DNA of 64,000 bases from Bradyrhizobium sp. 149 (GCF_023073915.1 NZ_JADPKK010000022.1:1674001-1738000), one strand, 5' to 3'. Shown: positions 36,651 through 46,009, counted from the stretch's first letter. A program made the numbers and translations. The notes: generated from the letters alone by a model not told the origin.

Positions 36651-39338
36651 CTAGCCGGTCTTGAGCGCAAGCTCCATGACGTCGGCGCGGCCGACGAGGT
36701 CGGCATATTTCCCGATCGGCAGGGGCTTGCCCAGCAGGTAGCCCTGCACGCCGTCACAGCCTTCCTCGGCGAGGAAAGCGAGTTGTTCGAGCGTCTCGAC
36801 GCCCTCGGCGACGATCGACATTTCCAGGCCATGGCCGAGATCGATCACCGCGCGCACGATCGCCGCCGATTGCGGGTTGCGGCCAAGATTCATGATGAAG
36901 GCGCGGTCGATCTTGATCTTGTCGAACGGAAACGCCTGGAGGTAGCTCAGAGAGGAGTAACCGCTGCCGAAATCGTCCATGGAGATGCGCACGCCGAGCG
37001 CCTTGAGCCGGCGCAGCAGCGCAAGACCGCGGTCGAAGTCCTCGATCAGCACTCCCTCGGTGATCTCGAGCTCGAGCCGGCCGGGTGCGAGACCCGTCTC
37101 GATCAGGATGGAATGGACCAGCCCGACCACGTCGCCGTGCATGAACTGCGCCGGCGACAGGTTGACTGCAACCTGGAGCGGCTTCGGCCAGGACGCCGCC
37201 TCGCGGCAGGCCTCGCGCAGGATCCACTCGCCCATCTCGACGATCAGGCCGCTTTCCTCCGCGATCGGGATGAATTCGGCCGGGGAGACCTGGCCGCGCA
37301 CGGGATGTTGCCAGCGCGCCAGCGCCTCGAAGCCGATGATCTCGCTCTCGGCCACGCTGTGGCCCGCGGCGCCCTGCGGCTGAAAGGCGAGCGAAAGCTC
37401 GCCGTTCTTGATCGCCATCGAGAGGTCCTGATGCAGCACGCGGCGATCCCGGATCTGCTGATCCATCTCCGGCTGGAAGAGGCTGATCGTGCCGCGCGAT
37501 TTCTGCTTGGCGCGGAACAGCGCCGCGCCGGCATTGGCGAGCAGCGAGGCGCCGTCGGCACCGTTGTGCGGGAAGATCGACATGCCTGTGGTGACACCAG
37601 CGCGGACCGGGCGGCCGTCGATCTGGAATTCCTTGGCGAGGGCGTCAGCGATTTGCTGCGCCAGCGCGAGACCCGCCTCAGGCTGTTTGCCGTCGATGAT
37701 CAGGCCGAACTCGTCGCCGGACAGGCGCGCCACCACGCCGCCGCGCGCGGAGTCCTGGAGCCGCTGGGCCACCTCGACCAGAAGCTTGTCGCCGTGCGCA
37801 TGACCGAAGACGTCGTTGACCTCCTTGAGCCCGTCGAGATCGACGCACAGAACCGCGAACTCCTCGCCGGTGCCCTCGCAGGCCTCGATCATCTGGGTCA
37901 ACGCCTGCAGGAAAGCGGCACGGTTCGGCAAATCGGTGAGGCCATCGTGGTAGGCCATGTGCGCCATGCGCGACTCGGTCTGCCGGCGATCGGTGACATC
38001 CTCGTGGGTCTTGATCAGATATTGCGGCTCGCCGGCGTCGTTCAGCACGGTGGCGCGGCGGGTGAGGAACAGCCGCAGGCCATCCTTGGTGGAGATCGGG
38101 TGCTCTTCGGTGATCATCCCACGCTTCTTGATCGCGGCTTCGTCGCGCGCGATGATCAGCTTGGCTTCCTTGGGATTGAAGATGTCGGACGCAGTCAGGC
38201 CGGTGGCTTCCTCGCGCCTGCGGTTGAGGATCGTCTCCGCGCTGCGGTTGGCGAGCAGATAGCGGCCGTCCCTGACCTGCTCGACGATCAGGGCCACCGG
38301 GATGTTGTCGACCACGAGTTCCAAGAACTTCTTCGTGCTCTCCAGCTCTTGCGACAGCGAGCGGCGATCGGTGATGTCCTCGAACACGAGCATCAGGAAT
38401 TCGGGCTTGTTGCTCTCGTTGCGAACAACGATCCGGATCGAGGCAACCATGCGTCGCTCACCGGCGCGGTCGACCTCGAATTCGTTGCGAAACTGGCCGT
38501 CCGGCGACTCGAGTGCCGCACGGTCGGTCGCCTCGATGCTGTCCGCCGAGACGGGTGCAAACAGCTCGCGCGCGTTCTTGCCGACGGCATGGTCGCGCGA
38601 GAAACCCCAGAAGCGCTCATAGGCGCTGTTGGCGAAGATGTAGCGGCCATCCTCGATGTTCTTCGCAGCCACGCAGGCCGGCACGTGGTCCAGCAATGTT
38701 CCCAGGAACTGTTTGGTGGAAGCGAGCTGTCGCGACAGCCCGCGCTGCTCGCTGACGTCCAGATGTGTCGCCACCGAGCCGCCGTTGGGCAGCACGAAAT
38801 ATTTCACCAGGATGGCCCGCCCGTCCGACAGTTCGGTGATCAGGCCGTTGGGGCTGGCCGCTTTCTCGTAGAACTCCTCGTCGGAGGCCCCGCCGAGCAC
38901 CCCGCGCTGGCGTCGCAGCTCGAGGATGTCGGGGCCGGTCATGTTGGTCCAGAGATCCGACCGCATCAGGCCGTAAATCTCGAGATAGCGGTCGTTGCAG
39001 AAGATGATGCGCCGCTGCGCATCCGTCATCACCACGCCCTGGTTGAGATTGTTCATCGCGGAGGAAACGAAGGCATTGCGCCGCAACTGCAGACGCCTGG
39101 TCCGGCGCAGCGAGGAATGGATCCATAGCGCGATCGCGGCGAGGAACGAGCAGATGACGACGCCCGCGATCAGGGCTTCCCAGATCACGTTGGGATTGAG
39201 CTCGCCGAGATAGCTTGGAGGGGCGAAGCTGTCGGAGAGGGCAAAGGCGCGCGCAGGCGCGACCGCCGCGGCCAGGCACACGACGGCCTGCACCGCAATC
39301 GGAAGCGTGCTGCCCACGTGCCACTTCTTCTCAGCCAT
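36651..39338 (-). CDS. Membrane PAS-GGDEF-EAL cyclic-di-GMP protein
   Basis: 895 residues. Order: N-terminal hydrophobic segments (~15-30 and ~48-72), three PAS-type sensor domains (~85-200, ~205-330, ~330-450), GGDEF domain (~455-615) and EAL domain (~630-885). The PAS domains contain repeated LVVDNIPVALIVEQVRDGRY-like segments. The GGDEF site reads ARLSGDEF (near residue 545) and lacks the RxxD inhibition site five residues before it. The EAL site reads GFEALARWQHP (near 668) with later EITEGVLIED and MDDFGSGYSSLSYL, so the phosphodiesterase half looks active. Likely net role: hydrolysis of cyclic-di-GMP in response to a PAS signal. ATG 39338 faces the LhgO-like gene across ~200 bp. Confidence 0.92.
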   Translation of the reverse strand: MAEKKWHVGSTLPIAVQAVVCLAAAVAPARAFALSDSFAPPSYLGELNPNVIWEALIAGVVICSFLAAIALWIHSSLRRTRRLQLRRNAFVSSAMNNLNQGVVMTDAQRRIIFCNDRYLEIYGLMRSDLWTNMTGPDILELRRQRGVLGGASDEEFYEKAASPNGLITELSDGRAILVKYFVLPNGGSVATHLDVSEQRGLSRQLASTKQFLGTLLDHVPACVAAKNIEDGRYIFANSAYERFWGFSRDHAVGKNARELFAPVSADSIEATDRAALESPDGQFRNEFEVDRAGERRMVASIRIVVRNESNKPEFLMLVFEDITDRRSLSQELESTKKFLELVVDNIPVALIVEQVRDGRYLLANRSAETILNRRREEATGLTASDIFNPKEAKLIIARDEAAIKKRGMITEEHPISTKDGLRLFLTRRATVLNDAGEPQYLIKTHEDVTDRRQTESRMAHMAYHDGLTDLPNRAAFLQALTQMIEACEGTGEEFAVLCVDLDGLKEVNDVFGHAHGDKLLVEVAQRLQDSARGGVVARLSGDEFGLIIDGKQPEAGLALAQQIADALAKEFQIDGRPVRAGVTTGMSIFPHNGADGASLLANAGAALFRAKQKSRGTISLFQPEMDQQIRDRRVLHQDLSMAIKNGELSLAFQPQGAAGHSVAESEIIGFEALARWQHPVRGQVSPAEFIPIAEESGLIVEMGEWILREACREAASWPKPLQVAVNLSPAQFMHGDVVGLVHSILIETGLAPGRLELEITEGVLIEDFDRGLALLRRLKALGVRISMDDFGSGYSSLSYLQAFPFDKIKIDRAFIMNLGRNPQSAAIVRAVIDLGHGLEMSIVAEGVETLEQLAFLAEEGCDGVQGYLLGKPLPIGKYADLVGRADVMELALKTG

Positions 39339-39540
39339 CAGCCACCCGCAATTTCAACGTCGGATTGTCTTTCCTCGCGGGTTTGGATCGGGTAAACGCC
39401 TGTATGTGCAACGGAAAAATGTGACGTCAAATACGGCAATTGCCCTGACATGATAAACGCTTCCTTAACGGAAAACGCCCACGCGCCGTCGTCCCCAGCC
39501 CTAAGGTCACCGTCGCTTCGCGCAGACGTCCTGCACAACT

Positions 39541-40644
39541 ATGGATAGGGTCGATTGCGTCGTCATCGGAGCCGGCGTGATCGGGCTCGCGGTGGCTCGA
39601 AAGCTGGCGCAAGCCGGGCGTGAGGTGATCGTGCTCGAGGAAGCCGACGCCATCGGCACCATCACCTCCTCGCGCAACAGCGAGGTGATCCATGCCGGCA
39701 TCTACTACCGCGCCGGAAGCTGGATGGCGCGCATGTGCGTCGACGGCAAGCACGCTCTCTACCGTTATTGTTCCGAGCGCGGCATCCCGCACAGGAATTG
39801 CGGCAAGCTGATCGTCGCGACCAATCCGAAAGAGACCGAGAAGCTGCAATCGATCAAGGCGCATGCCGAGGCCAACGGCGTGCTCGACATGCAGTTGCTC
39901 ACGGGCAAGGCGGCATGCGCGCTGGAGCCGGCGCTCGCCTGCGACGCCGCGCTGCTGTCGCCGTCGACCGGCATCATCGACAGCCATGCCTACATGCTCT
40001 CGCTGCGCGGTGAAGCCGAGGAAGCAGGCGCGGCCTTCGCGTTTCACACCCCGCTGATCCGTGCCAAGGCGACCGCCGGCGTCATCGAGATCGAGGCGGG
40101 CGGCGAAGCGCCGATGACGCTGCAATGCAGCCTTCTCGTCAACGCCGCGGGGCTCTCGGCAACGACGGTGGCGCGCAGCATCGACGGCATGCCGCTGGAG
40201 CAGATTCCGCCGGCCTATCTCGCCAAGGGGAATTACTTCAGCTGCAATGCCAGGGCGCCGTTCTCGCGCCTGATCTATCCGGTGCCCGAGCCCGGCGGGC
40301 TAGGGGTGCATCTGACGCTGGATATGGCAGGGCAGGCACGTTTCGGCCCTGACGTCGAATGGATCGAGACGATCGATTACGAGGTCGACCCGTCACGCGC
40401 CGAGCGCTTCTATCCGGCGATCCGTAAATACTGGCCGACGCTGCCCGACGGTGCGCTCATGCCGAGCTATTCCGGCATCCGCCCGAAAATCGTGCCGCCG
40501 TCGGTGGCCACGCAGGATTTCCTGATGCAGGGACCGCGCGATCACGGGGTCGAAGGCCTGATCAATCTGTTCGGCATCGAGTCACCCGGATTGACGTCAT
40601 CGCTCGCCATCGCGGATCACGTTGCCGAACTCGCAGGGCTCTAG
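39541..40644 (+). CDS. FAD-dependent oxidoreductase, L-2-hydroxyglutarate oxidase-like
   Basis: 367 residues of the DAO superfamily. [19 protein letters not shown] near the N-terminus is the FAD-binding GxGxxG motif. [19 protein letters not shown] and the later KGNYFSCN and [14 protein letters not shown] match the LhgO/L2HGDH group, which oxidises L-2-hydroxyglutarate to 2-oxoglutarate. [20 protein letters not shown] at the end is typical. Specificity is inferred. The ATG at 39541 is used; the gene stands alone. Confidence 0.87.
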   Translation: MDRVDCVVIGAGVIGLAVARKLAQAGREVIVLEEADAIGTITSSRNSEVIHAGIYYRAGSWMARMCVDGKHALYRYCSERGIPHRNCGKLIVATNPKETEKLQSIKAHAEANGVLDMQLLTGKAACALEPALACDAALLSPSTGIIDSHAYMLSLRGEAEEAGAAFAFHTPLIRAKATAGVIEIEAGGEAPMTLQCSLLVNAAGLSATTVARSIDGMPLEQIPPAYLAKGNYFSCNARAPFSRLIYPVPEPGGLGVHLTLDMAGQARFGPDVEWIETIDYEVDPSRAERFYPAIRKYWPTLPDGALMPSYSGIRPKIVPPSVATQDFLMQGPRDHGVEGLINLFGIESPGLTSSLAIADHVAELAGL

Positions 40645-40648
40645 CTCC

Positions 40649-40665
40649 CGCGCAATGATTGCGCG
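40649..40665 (+). terminator. Stem-loop just after the LhgO-like gene
   Basis: CGCGCAA-TGA-TTGCGCG, a 7-bp perfect stem 4 bp after the stop. No T-run follows, so it is a weak terminator candidate or an mRNA 3' end stabiliser. A second small hairpin lies at 40704-40721 (ACCCTT/AAGGGT), which on the minus strand follows the next gene and is trailed by GAGAGCTTTT. Confidence 0.4.
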
Positions 40666-40750
40666 GCGCGCACCTTGCCGCAAGGATGAGCGCAAAAGCT
40701 CTCACCCTTGCGTGAAAGGGTACGATCAACTCTACGCTGTAAAGGGGTTA

Positions 40751-40930
40751 CTAGTGGAGCGTGTCGCCGTGCCTCAGACGCTCGATCTGGTCCTTGACCA
40801 TCAACTTCCGGCGCTTCAACTCAACAATTTGCAGGTCGTCTGTTGAAAGGTGCACGAGAGCGTCGTGCAATTCGTTTTCGAGAGTTTTGTGCTTCCGTTC
40901 CAATTCAACCAGATGTGCCTGAATTGTCAT
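40751..40930 (-). CDS. DUF465 (YdcH-like) small protein
   Basis: A 59-residue protein, below many gene-finder limits. It starts MTIQAHLVELERKHKTLENE and ends IERLRHGDTLH. Its middle, LKRRKLMVKDQIERL, is the DUF465 signature (LK--KL-LKD-I--L). The whole chain is a charged two-helix coiled coil. A strong GAGGAGG lies 7 bp before the ATG. Function of the family is unknown. A second DUF465 gene lies divergently at 41260. Confidence 0.92.
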   Translation of the reverse strand: MTIQAHLVELERKHKTLENELHDALVHLSTDDLQIVELKRRKLMVKDQIERLRHGDTLH

Positions 40931-41259
40931 TCGAAACCTCCTCGGTAGGGGTGAACCTTGGATTCGATCCGGACGAGGAAGTGTACATCACCGATTCGTT
41001 CTGTCGATGGGTATCCGTGGTCGCAGTGTCATTTTTGAAAATTCATATGTAACGAAGCGTGAGTAAGGGAACCGCTCGGGAAAAATCCATGATATCAATG
41101 CGCTTGCGCAACGCCGTCACGAGCCGCAGAAATATGTTGCGGGAGATCGGCGCGCCACGGTCGCAGATCGCTTGCGATCACGCCGCGCAAGGACGATAGT
41201 TTCCACAGGGCATCCACAGCCTTAATCCCACGCCTATCGGTTTTTCGGCCACCGCAGAC
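40931..41259. other. Divergent intergenic region between two DUF465 genes
   Basis: 329 bp with no supported gene. It should contain promoters for both small genes. A short inverted repeat GATCGC-TT-GCGATC lies at 41166-41179. TTTCCACAG and ATCCACAG near 41200-41218 resemble degenerate DnaA boxes, but the matches are short. Confidence 0.4.
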
Positions 41260-41466
41260 ATGACCAATGAAGATGCGCGCGAACTCGAATCCGAGCTCGC
41301 CCGGTTGCACCAGGAACACCGAGACCTCGATGCGGCGATCGATGCACTGCATCAGTCGCCCGCCCCCGACCTGTTGCGGTTACAGCGGTTAAAGAAACGC
41401 AAGCTGCTGTTGCGCGACCGTATCGCGTTCATCGAAGACCAGATCACGCCCGACATCATCGCCTGA
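41260..41466 (+). CDS. DUF465 (YdcH-like) small protein, second copy
   Basis: 68 residues, almost entirely helical: ELESELARLHQEHRDLDAAI, then DLLRLQRLKKRKLLLRDRIAFIEDQI. The LKKRKLLLRDRI segment is the DUF465 signature. It is acidic at the N-terminus and has no signal peptide. The ribosome site before the ATG is poor. Paralogous in type to the 40751-40930 product. Function unknown. Confidence 0.9.
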   Translation: MTNEDARELESELARLHQEHRDLDAAIDALHQSPAPDLLRLQRLKKRKLLLRDRIAFIEDQITPDIIA

Positions 41467-41521
41467 TCCACAGGCAGAGCTTTACGGCGGCCGCCGCGCG
41501 TGAATCCGCTTGACTCCAAAG

Positions 41522-41536
41522 GAACAAAATAAGAAC
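41522..41536 (+). promoter_or_regulatory. Probable LexA/SOS box (GAAC-N7-GAAC)
   Basis: GAAC-AAAATAA-GAAC is an exact match to the direct-repeat SOS box used by LexA in many alphaproteobacteria, with the typical A/T-rich spacer. It lies 47 bp before the ATG at 41583 and just downstream of a TTGACT (41510-41515) that could be a -35 element, so a bound LexA would block RNA polymerase. Confidence 0.65.
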
Positions 41537-41582
41537 ATTTGGACATCCAACGCCCAGAAAAACCGCCCAAGGAAAAACGCAG

Positions 41583-41801
41583 ATGTCGGCAAACGCCCTT
41601 CTCGACAACAGCCATTATGAACAAGCCTGCGATCAGGCGATCGCAATGTGCGACGGCAATCTGCGCAGCACCATCAAGGCGCTGATCATGGCCAATGAAT
41701 ATCTGGAGGCCGAGCTCGAGGAATTGCAGGCGGCGATTTCCGCCGGCTGCATTCCGGAGACCTCGCGCAGCAAGATGCGGAGCAAGAGCAGCGCCGCCTG
41801 A
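41583..41801 (+). CDS. Short helical protein behind a probable SOS box, unknown
   Basis: 72 residues, soluble, predicted mostly helical, with two cysteines in the central part (YEQACDQAIAMCDGNL) and a coiled-coil-like segment (LIMANEYLEAELEELQAAIS). The C-terminus is Lys/Arg/Ser-rich. AAGGA precedes the ATG by 9 bp. No family name recognised, although similar short proteins occur in rhizobia as I recall. If LexA controls it, it would be made after DNA damage. The next gene follows after 23 bp. Confidence 0.75.
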   Translation: MSANALLDNSHYEQACDQAIAMCDGNLRSTIKALIMANEYLEAELEELQAAISAGCIPETSRSKMRSKSSAA

Positions 41802-41824
41802 CTTGTCAGCTATCGGAGCCGACC

Positions 41825-42076
41825 ATGTCCGATGTCACCTATTACGTTGCATTGCCCTTCCTGATCGACGAGGACGGATCGCCGGTCGCAGGTGCGGCCG
41901 AGGAATGCCAGACTTCGGCGGCCGCGTTACGGCGCGCCGAGATTATGTCGCACGGCGCCGGCCATACCGGCGCGGTCGCGTTCAGCCGCAGCGGCAATCC
42001 CATGACCGGCGAATTCGGTGACGCCAAACTGCTCCGCAGTTTCGGCGATGTACCGAAAGACCTCGGCACGCTTTAA
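41825..42076 (+). CDS. Small conserved protein, unknown
   Basis: 83 residues beginning MSDVTYYVALPFLIDEDGSP, soluble, no signal peptide. AAALRRAEIMSHGAGHTGAV and AFSRSGNPMTGEFGDA suggest a small alpha/beta protein. It lies 23 bp behind the 41583 gene and probably shares its promoter and the GAAC-N7-GAAC box. Its TAA stop abuts the stop of the opposite GGDEF gene. Function is unassigned. Confidence 0.75.
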   Translation: MSDVTYYVALPFLIDEDGSPVAGAAEECQTSAAALRRAEIMSHGAGHTGAVAFSRSGNPMTGEFGDAKLLRSFGDVPKDLGTL

Positions 42077-42868
42077 TTAACTGCTGACGAGTCTGATGCG
42101 CGGCTCGTGCCGCCTGTGCGCCTTGCGCACATACATGGCGGCATCGGCCTCCTCCAGGGCGCGGATGGCGTCGGACTGCACGCCAAGCAGGGCGACGCCG
42201 GCGGAAGCGCCCGCGCTCACGTGCTGGCCGCGAAAGACAAAGGACAATTCGTCGATAGCCTGCTCGAAAGCCGCGGCTTTCGCCTTGGCGTCGGTCTCGC
42301 TGAGATTCCAGAGCAGCAGCGCGAACTCGTCGCCGCCGAGCCGGCCGACCACGTCCGAGGCGCGGATCTGCCGCGTCAGCGTGGCGGCAATCGCCTTCAG
42401 CACCTCGTCGCCGGCGGCATGGCCGAAGGAATCGTTGATCGGCTTCAGCCGATCGACGTCGAGCACGATCAGTGCGCCGCTGGCGCGGTAGCGCTTCATG
42501 TAGGCGACGGCGCGGGCGAGTTCGCGTTCGAAGCCGCGCCGGTTCGGAATTTCGAGCAGGAAGTCGGTGTCGGCGGCCGCCTCGAGCTCCGCGACCCGCC
42601 GCAGCGCCCGCTTGAGCTTGCTCCGGAGGTCGCGGATAGCAGCCTTGACAGCCGCCTCGGCGCCGTCATCGGCCGGCGCTTCGCGCCGCGACGGTCTGGT
42701 CGGAGGCCTCACCGGACGCTTGGCCGGACGCTTGGGGGCAGCTTTGGAACGGTTGGCGCTGGTCTTCGGGCCCTTTTTGGCCTTCGTAGCGCTCGCCCTT
42801 TTTGGTTTCTTCATGGGCATCCTGCTCAATGAAGGCTTGCGGGGATTCACCAAGACAGGATAGTGCAT
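42077..42868 (-). CDS. Diguanylate cyclase with a lysine/proline-rich N-terminal tail
   Basis: 263 residues. Residues ~17-70 are a basic, disordered tail rich in Lys, Arg, Pro and Ala (segments KKPKRASATKAKKGPK and KRPAKRPVRPPTRPSRR) resembling histone H1-type tails. A short coiled coil follows (~75-97), then a GGDEF domain. The site reads GRLGGDEFALL near residue 174, and RASD sits five residues before it, giving the RxxD inhibition site. It should make cyclic-di-GMP from two GTP in the cytosol under product inhibition. The ATG at 42868 has AAGGAGAAGGG upstream; ATGs at 42820 and 42814 are possible but would lose little of the tail. Confidence 0.9.
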   Translation of the reverse strand: MHYPVLVNPRKPSLSRMPMKKPKRASATKAKKGPKTSANRSKAAPKRPAKRPVRPPTRPSRREAPADDGAEAAVKAAIRDLRSKLKRALRRVAELEAAADTDFLLEIPNRRGFERELARAVAYMKRYRASGALIVLDVDRLKPINDSFGHAAGDEVLKAIAATLTRQIRASDVVGRLGGDEFALLLWNLSETDAKAKAAAFEQAIDELSFVFRGQHVSAGASAGVALLGVQSDAIRALEEADAAMYVRKAHRRHEPRIRLVSS

Positions 42869-42955
42869 TCCCTTCTCCTTGCCACCGCCTTGCGAGCCAC
42901 CGGCCGGAACCGTTAATCTGGCCTATCTTTCTGTTTTTCGAGCACAATTGACGTC

Positions 42956-43444
42956 ATGACCGCGCCGATCGCCATCATCATGGGAAGCCAGTCGGACTGG
43001 GACACGATGCGGCATGCCGCCGACACGCTTGCAGCGCTCGGCCTTGCCGCCGACACCCGCATCGTTTCGGCACACCGCACTCCCGACCGGCTGTTTGCGT
43101 TCGCCAAGGGGGCCAAGACGGCCGGTTACAAGGTCATCATCGCCGGCGCGGGTGGCGCAGCGCACCTGCCCGGCATGGCGGCGGCGCTGACCGAACTGCC
43201 CGTGTTCGGCGTTCCCATCGAATCCAGGACGCTCAAGGGCATCGATTCGCTTTATTCGATCGTCCAGATGCCCGCGGGCATTCCGGTCGGCACCCTCGCC
43301 ATCGGCAAGGCCGGCGCCATCAATGCGGCGCTACTGGCGGCCGCCGTGCTGGCCTTGTCCGACCCGGCCTTGTCCGACCGCCTCGCCGCCTGGCGCAAGG
43401 CGCAGACCGAGGCGGTTGCCGAGCGCCCGGAGGACAAGGCGTGA
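42956..43444 (+). CDS. purE: N5-carboxyaminoimidazole ribonucleotide mutase
   Basis: 162 residues, the normal size. [21 protein letters not shown] contains the GSxSDW substrate-binding motif; SAHRTPDR and [12 protein letters not shown] (active-site region) follow. With PurK it converts AIR to CAIR in de novo purine synthesis. Its last codons overlap the purK GTG start by 4 bp, so purEK are translationally coupled. Confidence 0.97.
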   Translation: MTAPIAIIMGSQSDWDTMRHAADTLAALGLAADTRIVSAHRTPDRLFAFAKGAKTAGYKVIIAGAGGAAHLPGMAAALTELPVFGVPIESRTLKGIDSLYSIVQMPAGIPVGTLAIGKAGAINAALLAAAVLALSDPALSDRLAAWRKAQTEAVAERPEDKA

Positions 43445-44547
43445 CTGACGCAAAGCAGGTGAAGCTGAAGCCCGGCGACACCATCGGAATCCTCGGCGGC
43501 GGACAATTAGGGCGAATGCTGGCGATGGCGGCGGCACGGCTCGGCCTGCGCTGTCAGGTGTTCTCGCCCGATCCGGACTCGCCTGCCTTCGACGTCGTCC
43601 TGAATGCGACCTGCGCCGAATATGCCGACGTCGAAGCACTTGAGCTGTTCGCCCACGACGTCGACGTTATCACCTACGAATTCGAGAACGTGCCGTCCGC
43701 GGCCGCGATGGTGCTGGATGCGCGTCGCCCCGTGCTGCCCAACCGCAAGATCCTGGAGACCACCCAGGACCGGCTCGCCGAGAAGGATTTTGTCTCGCGG
43801 CTCGGCATCGGCACGGCCGCTTACGCCGACGTCACATCGGTGGCTTCGTTGCGCGAGGCGATCGTCAGGATCGGCCTTCCGGCGGTGCTGAAGACCCGCC
43901 GCTTCGGCTACGACGGCAAGGGCCAGGCTATCATCCGCGAGGGCGACGACATCGCGAAAGTGTGGACCAGTCTCGCCACCAAATCGGCGATCCTGGAAGC
44001 CTTCGTGCCGTACGAGCGCGAGATTTCCGTGATCGCGGCCCGCTCGGCCACAGGTCAGGTCGAGTGTTTCGACGTCACCGAAAACGAGCACCGCGACCAC
44101 ATCCTGAAGATCTCCCGTGCGCCCGCCCGGATCCCGGACGTGCTTGCCGAGGAAGCGCGCAGCATCGCCGGCAAGATCGCGGGCGCGCTCGATTATGTCG
44201 GCGTGCTTGCCGTCGAGATGTTCGTGCTCGCCAGCGGCAGCGGACCGAAGGTGCTGGTCAACGAGATCGCTCCGCGCGTGCATAATTCCGGACACTGGAC
44301 GCTCGACGGTGCATCCGTCTCGCAGTTCGAGCAGCACATTCGCGCTATTGCCGGCTGGCCTCTCGGCAAGCCCGTGCGCCACGGCGAGATCGTCACCATG
44401 ACCAATTTGATCGGCGACGAGATCAAAGACTACGACAAGTGGCTGAGCGTGCCGGGCGCGACCGTGCACATCTACGGCAAGGGCTCGCCGCGCCCCGGCC
44501 GCAAGATGGGCCACGTCACCCAAGTGCGACCCACGACCGGCAAGTAA
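43441..44547 (+). CDS. purK: N5-carboxyaminoimidazole ribonucleotide synthase
   Basis: 368 residues, ATP-grasp family. [20 protein letters not shown] begins the N-terminal domain; [12 protein letters not shown] and the later [17 protein letters not shown] are characteristic. It makes N5-CAIR from AIR, bicarbonate and ATP, feeding PurE. It starts with GTG (GTGA overlap with the purE stop). A strong hairpin lies just past its stop. Confidence 0.96.
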   Translation: MTDAKQVKLKPGDTIGILGGGQLGRMLAMAAARLGLRCQVFSPDPDSPAFDVVLNATCAEYADVEALELFAHDVDVITYEFENVPSAAAMVLDARRPVLPNRKILETTQDRLAEKDFVSRLGIGTAAYADVTSVASLREAIVRIGLPAVLKTRRFGYDGKGQAIIREGDDIAKVWTSLATKSAILEAFVPYEREISVIAARSATGQVECFDVTENEHRDHILKISRAPARIPDVLAEEARSIAGKIAGALDYVGVLAVEMFVLASGSGPKVLVNEIAPRVHNSGHWTLDGASVSQFEQHIRAIAGWPLGKPVRHGEIVTMTNLIGDEIKDYDKWLSVPGATVHIYGKGSPRPGRKMGHVTQVRPTTGK

Positions 44548-44553
44548 GGGGAC

Positions 44554-44569
44554 CGCGGCGGATGCCGCG
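44554..44569. terminator. Hairpin between convergent purK and aqpZ
   Basis: CGCGGC-GGAT-GCCGCG, a 6-bp GC stem with a 4-base loop. Flanking GGGGA and ATCCC can extend it. It is 7 bp after the purK stop and 15 bp from the aqpZ stop, so it may end both transcripts; T-runs are poor. Confidence 0.45.
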
Positions 44570-44583
44570 ATCCCGCTTTGCGG

Positions 44584-45306
44584 TTACGCCGTCTTCGCAC
44601 CCACGACGACGCCGGTGGGCTCGTCGCTGAGCCAGCGATAGATCACCCCGCCCAGCGCACCGCCAATCACTGGCGCGACCCAGAACAACCAGAGCTGCGC
44701 TGTCGCCCAGCCGCCGACGAACAGCGCGGGACCCGTGCTGCGCGCCGGATTCACCGAGGTGTTGGTGACGGGGATGCTGACGAGATGGATCATCACCAGC
44801 GCGAGCCCGATCGCCAGCGGCGCAAAGCCCGCGGGCGCACGGCCGTGGGTCGCGCCCATGATGATGAACAGGAACATCATGGTCATCACGACTTCGGTGA
44901 GGAAGCACACGATCATGCTGTACTGGCCGGGCGAATGGGCGTCGTAACCGTTGGACGCGAAGCCTTTGCTGACGTCGAAGCCGGGAGCTCCACTTGCGAT
45001 GACGTAGAGGAGCCACGCGGCCACGATCGCGCCGGCTACTTGCGCGATCACATAAGGCAGGATCTGTCCGGCCGGAAAACGTCCGCCGACAGCAAGACCG
45101 ACGGTGACCGCCGGGTTGAGATGGCAGCCGGAGATGTGGCCGATCGCATAGGCCATGGTGACCACGCTCAGCCCGAATGCGAGGGAGACGCCGACTAGGC
45201 CGATGCCGACCTGCGGAAAGCCGGCTGCGATCACCGCACTTCCGCAACCTGCGAATGTGAGCCAAAAGGTGCCGATAGCCTCGGCGGCGTATTTCTTCAT
45301 ATCCAT
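44584..45306 (-). CDS. aqpZ: Aquaporin Z water channel
   Basis: 240 residues, six membrane helices with the two half-helix NPA motifs, HLNPAVT and TSVNPARS. The selectivity-filter set Phe/His/Thr/Arg of water-specific aquaporins is readable ([33 protein letters not shown]), arguing for AqpZ rather than a glycerol facilitator. It equilibrates water across the inner membrane. ATGs at 45306 and 45300 are both possible. Confidence 0.96.
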   Translation of the reverse strand: MDMKKYAAEAIGTFWLTFAGCGSAVIAAGFPQVGIGLVGVSLAFGLSVVTMAYAIGHISGCHLNPAVTVGLAVGGRFPAGQILPYVIAQVAGAIVAAWLLYVIASGAPGFDVSKGFASNGYDAHSPGQYSMIVCFLTEVVMTMMFLFIIMGATHGRAPAGFAPLAIGLALVMIHLVSIPVTNTSVNPARSTGPALFVGGWATAQLWLFWVAPVIGGALGGVIYRWLSDEPTGVVVGAKTA

Positions 45307-45568
45307 GTGTGTCGTCCCCTGCTTTCAAAGATTCCGGAACAAAGCTCCGGAAACGGCCCCACCCTTGGCGTCAAATCTCCCAAATCAGGGCCGCACAGAG
45401 GTATTCTGCCTCATTTAATGGCTGAACTTGGCCCGAAAACCCGCTTGGCCGGTGGACATCCCAGGTTTTGTCTGATACATCCGCGCCCTCAAGGTTAAGG
45501 GCTTGTGCGTTTCGCCATCCCCTTTGACTTACCAGAATTCAAATCCGATCCACTGAAGAGGATGCCGC

Positions 45569-45883
45569 GTGCAGGTTCTCGTTCGCGATAACAATGTCGA
45601 CCAAGCCCTCAAGGCGCTGAAGAAGAAGATGCAGCGCGAGGGTATTTTCCGCGAGATGAAGCTCCGCGGTCACTACGAAAAGCCCTCCGAGAAGAAGGCC
45701 CGCGAAAAGGCCGAAGCCGTGCGTCGCGCGCGCAAGCTGGCCCGCAAGAAGCTGCAGCGCGAAGGCCTGCTGCCGATGAAGCCGAAGCCGGTGTTCGGCG
45801 CTGGCCCCGGCGGTGATCGTGGCGGTCGTGGCGGCCCGGGTGCGGGTGCGGGCGCAAGTGCTGGTCCGCGCGGACCGCGCTGA
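45569..45883 (+). CDS. rpsU: 30S ribosomal protein S21 with a Gly-rich tail
   Basis: 104 residues from a GTG at 45569 with AGAGGA just upstream. [20 protein letters not shown] and [20 protein letters not shown] are typical S21. A C-terminal Gly/Ala/Arg-rich extension (about residues 76-104; [20 protein letters not shown]) is seen in alphaproteobacterial members. It is a small-subunit protein needed for initiation. The gene stands alone and is followed by a hairpin. Confidence 0.95.
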   Translation: MQVLVRDNNVDQALKALKKKMQREGIFREMKLRGHYEKPSEKKAREKAEAVRRARKLARKKLQREGLLPMKPKPVFGAGPGGDRGGRGGPGAGAGASAGPRGPR

Positions 45884-45917
45884 TTTCCCAAGCTTGAAAA
45901 GACTACAGTTTTCGATG

Positions 45918-45950
45918 ACGCGGGCCCCTGGCTCGCGTTATTGTTTTGTG
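45918..45950 (+). terminator. Probable terminator of rpsU
   Basis: ACGCGGG-CCCCTGG-CTCGCGT forms a stem of about 7 bp with one G-T pair, followed by TATTGTTTTG. It is 35 bp after the rpsU stop. Confidence 0.5.
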
Positions 45951-46009
45951 AGCGGTGCCTTTCTGGGACGGGGCACTACCGATGCGGCACCAGCGCGAGC
46001 GAACCGTAG

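Noticed and set aside
36615-39128. 837-codon plus-strand frame opposite the GGDEF-EAL gene
   Set aside because: Shadow of a real gene with three PAS, GGDEF and EAL motifs on the minus strand.
41200-41218. DnaA-box cluster or replication origin between the DUF465 genes
   Set aside because: Only two degenerate short matches, no AT-rich unwinding region and no dnaA, dnaN or parAB nearby.
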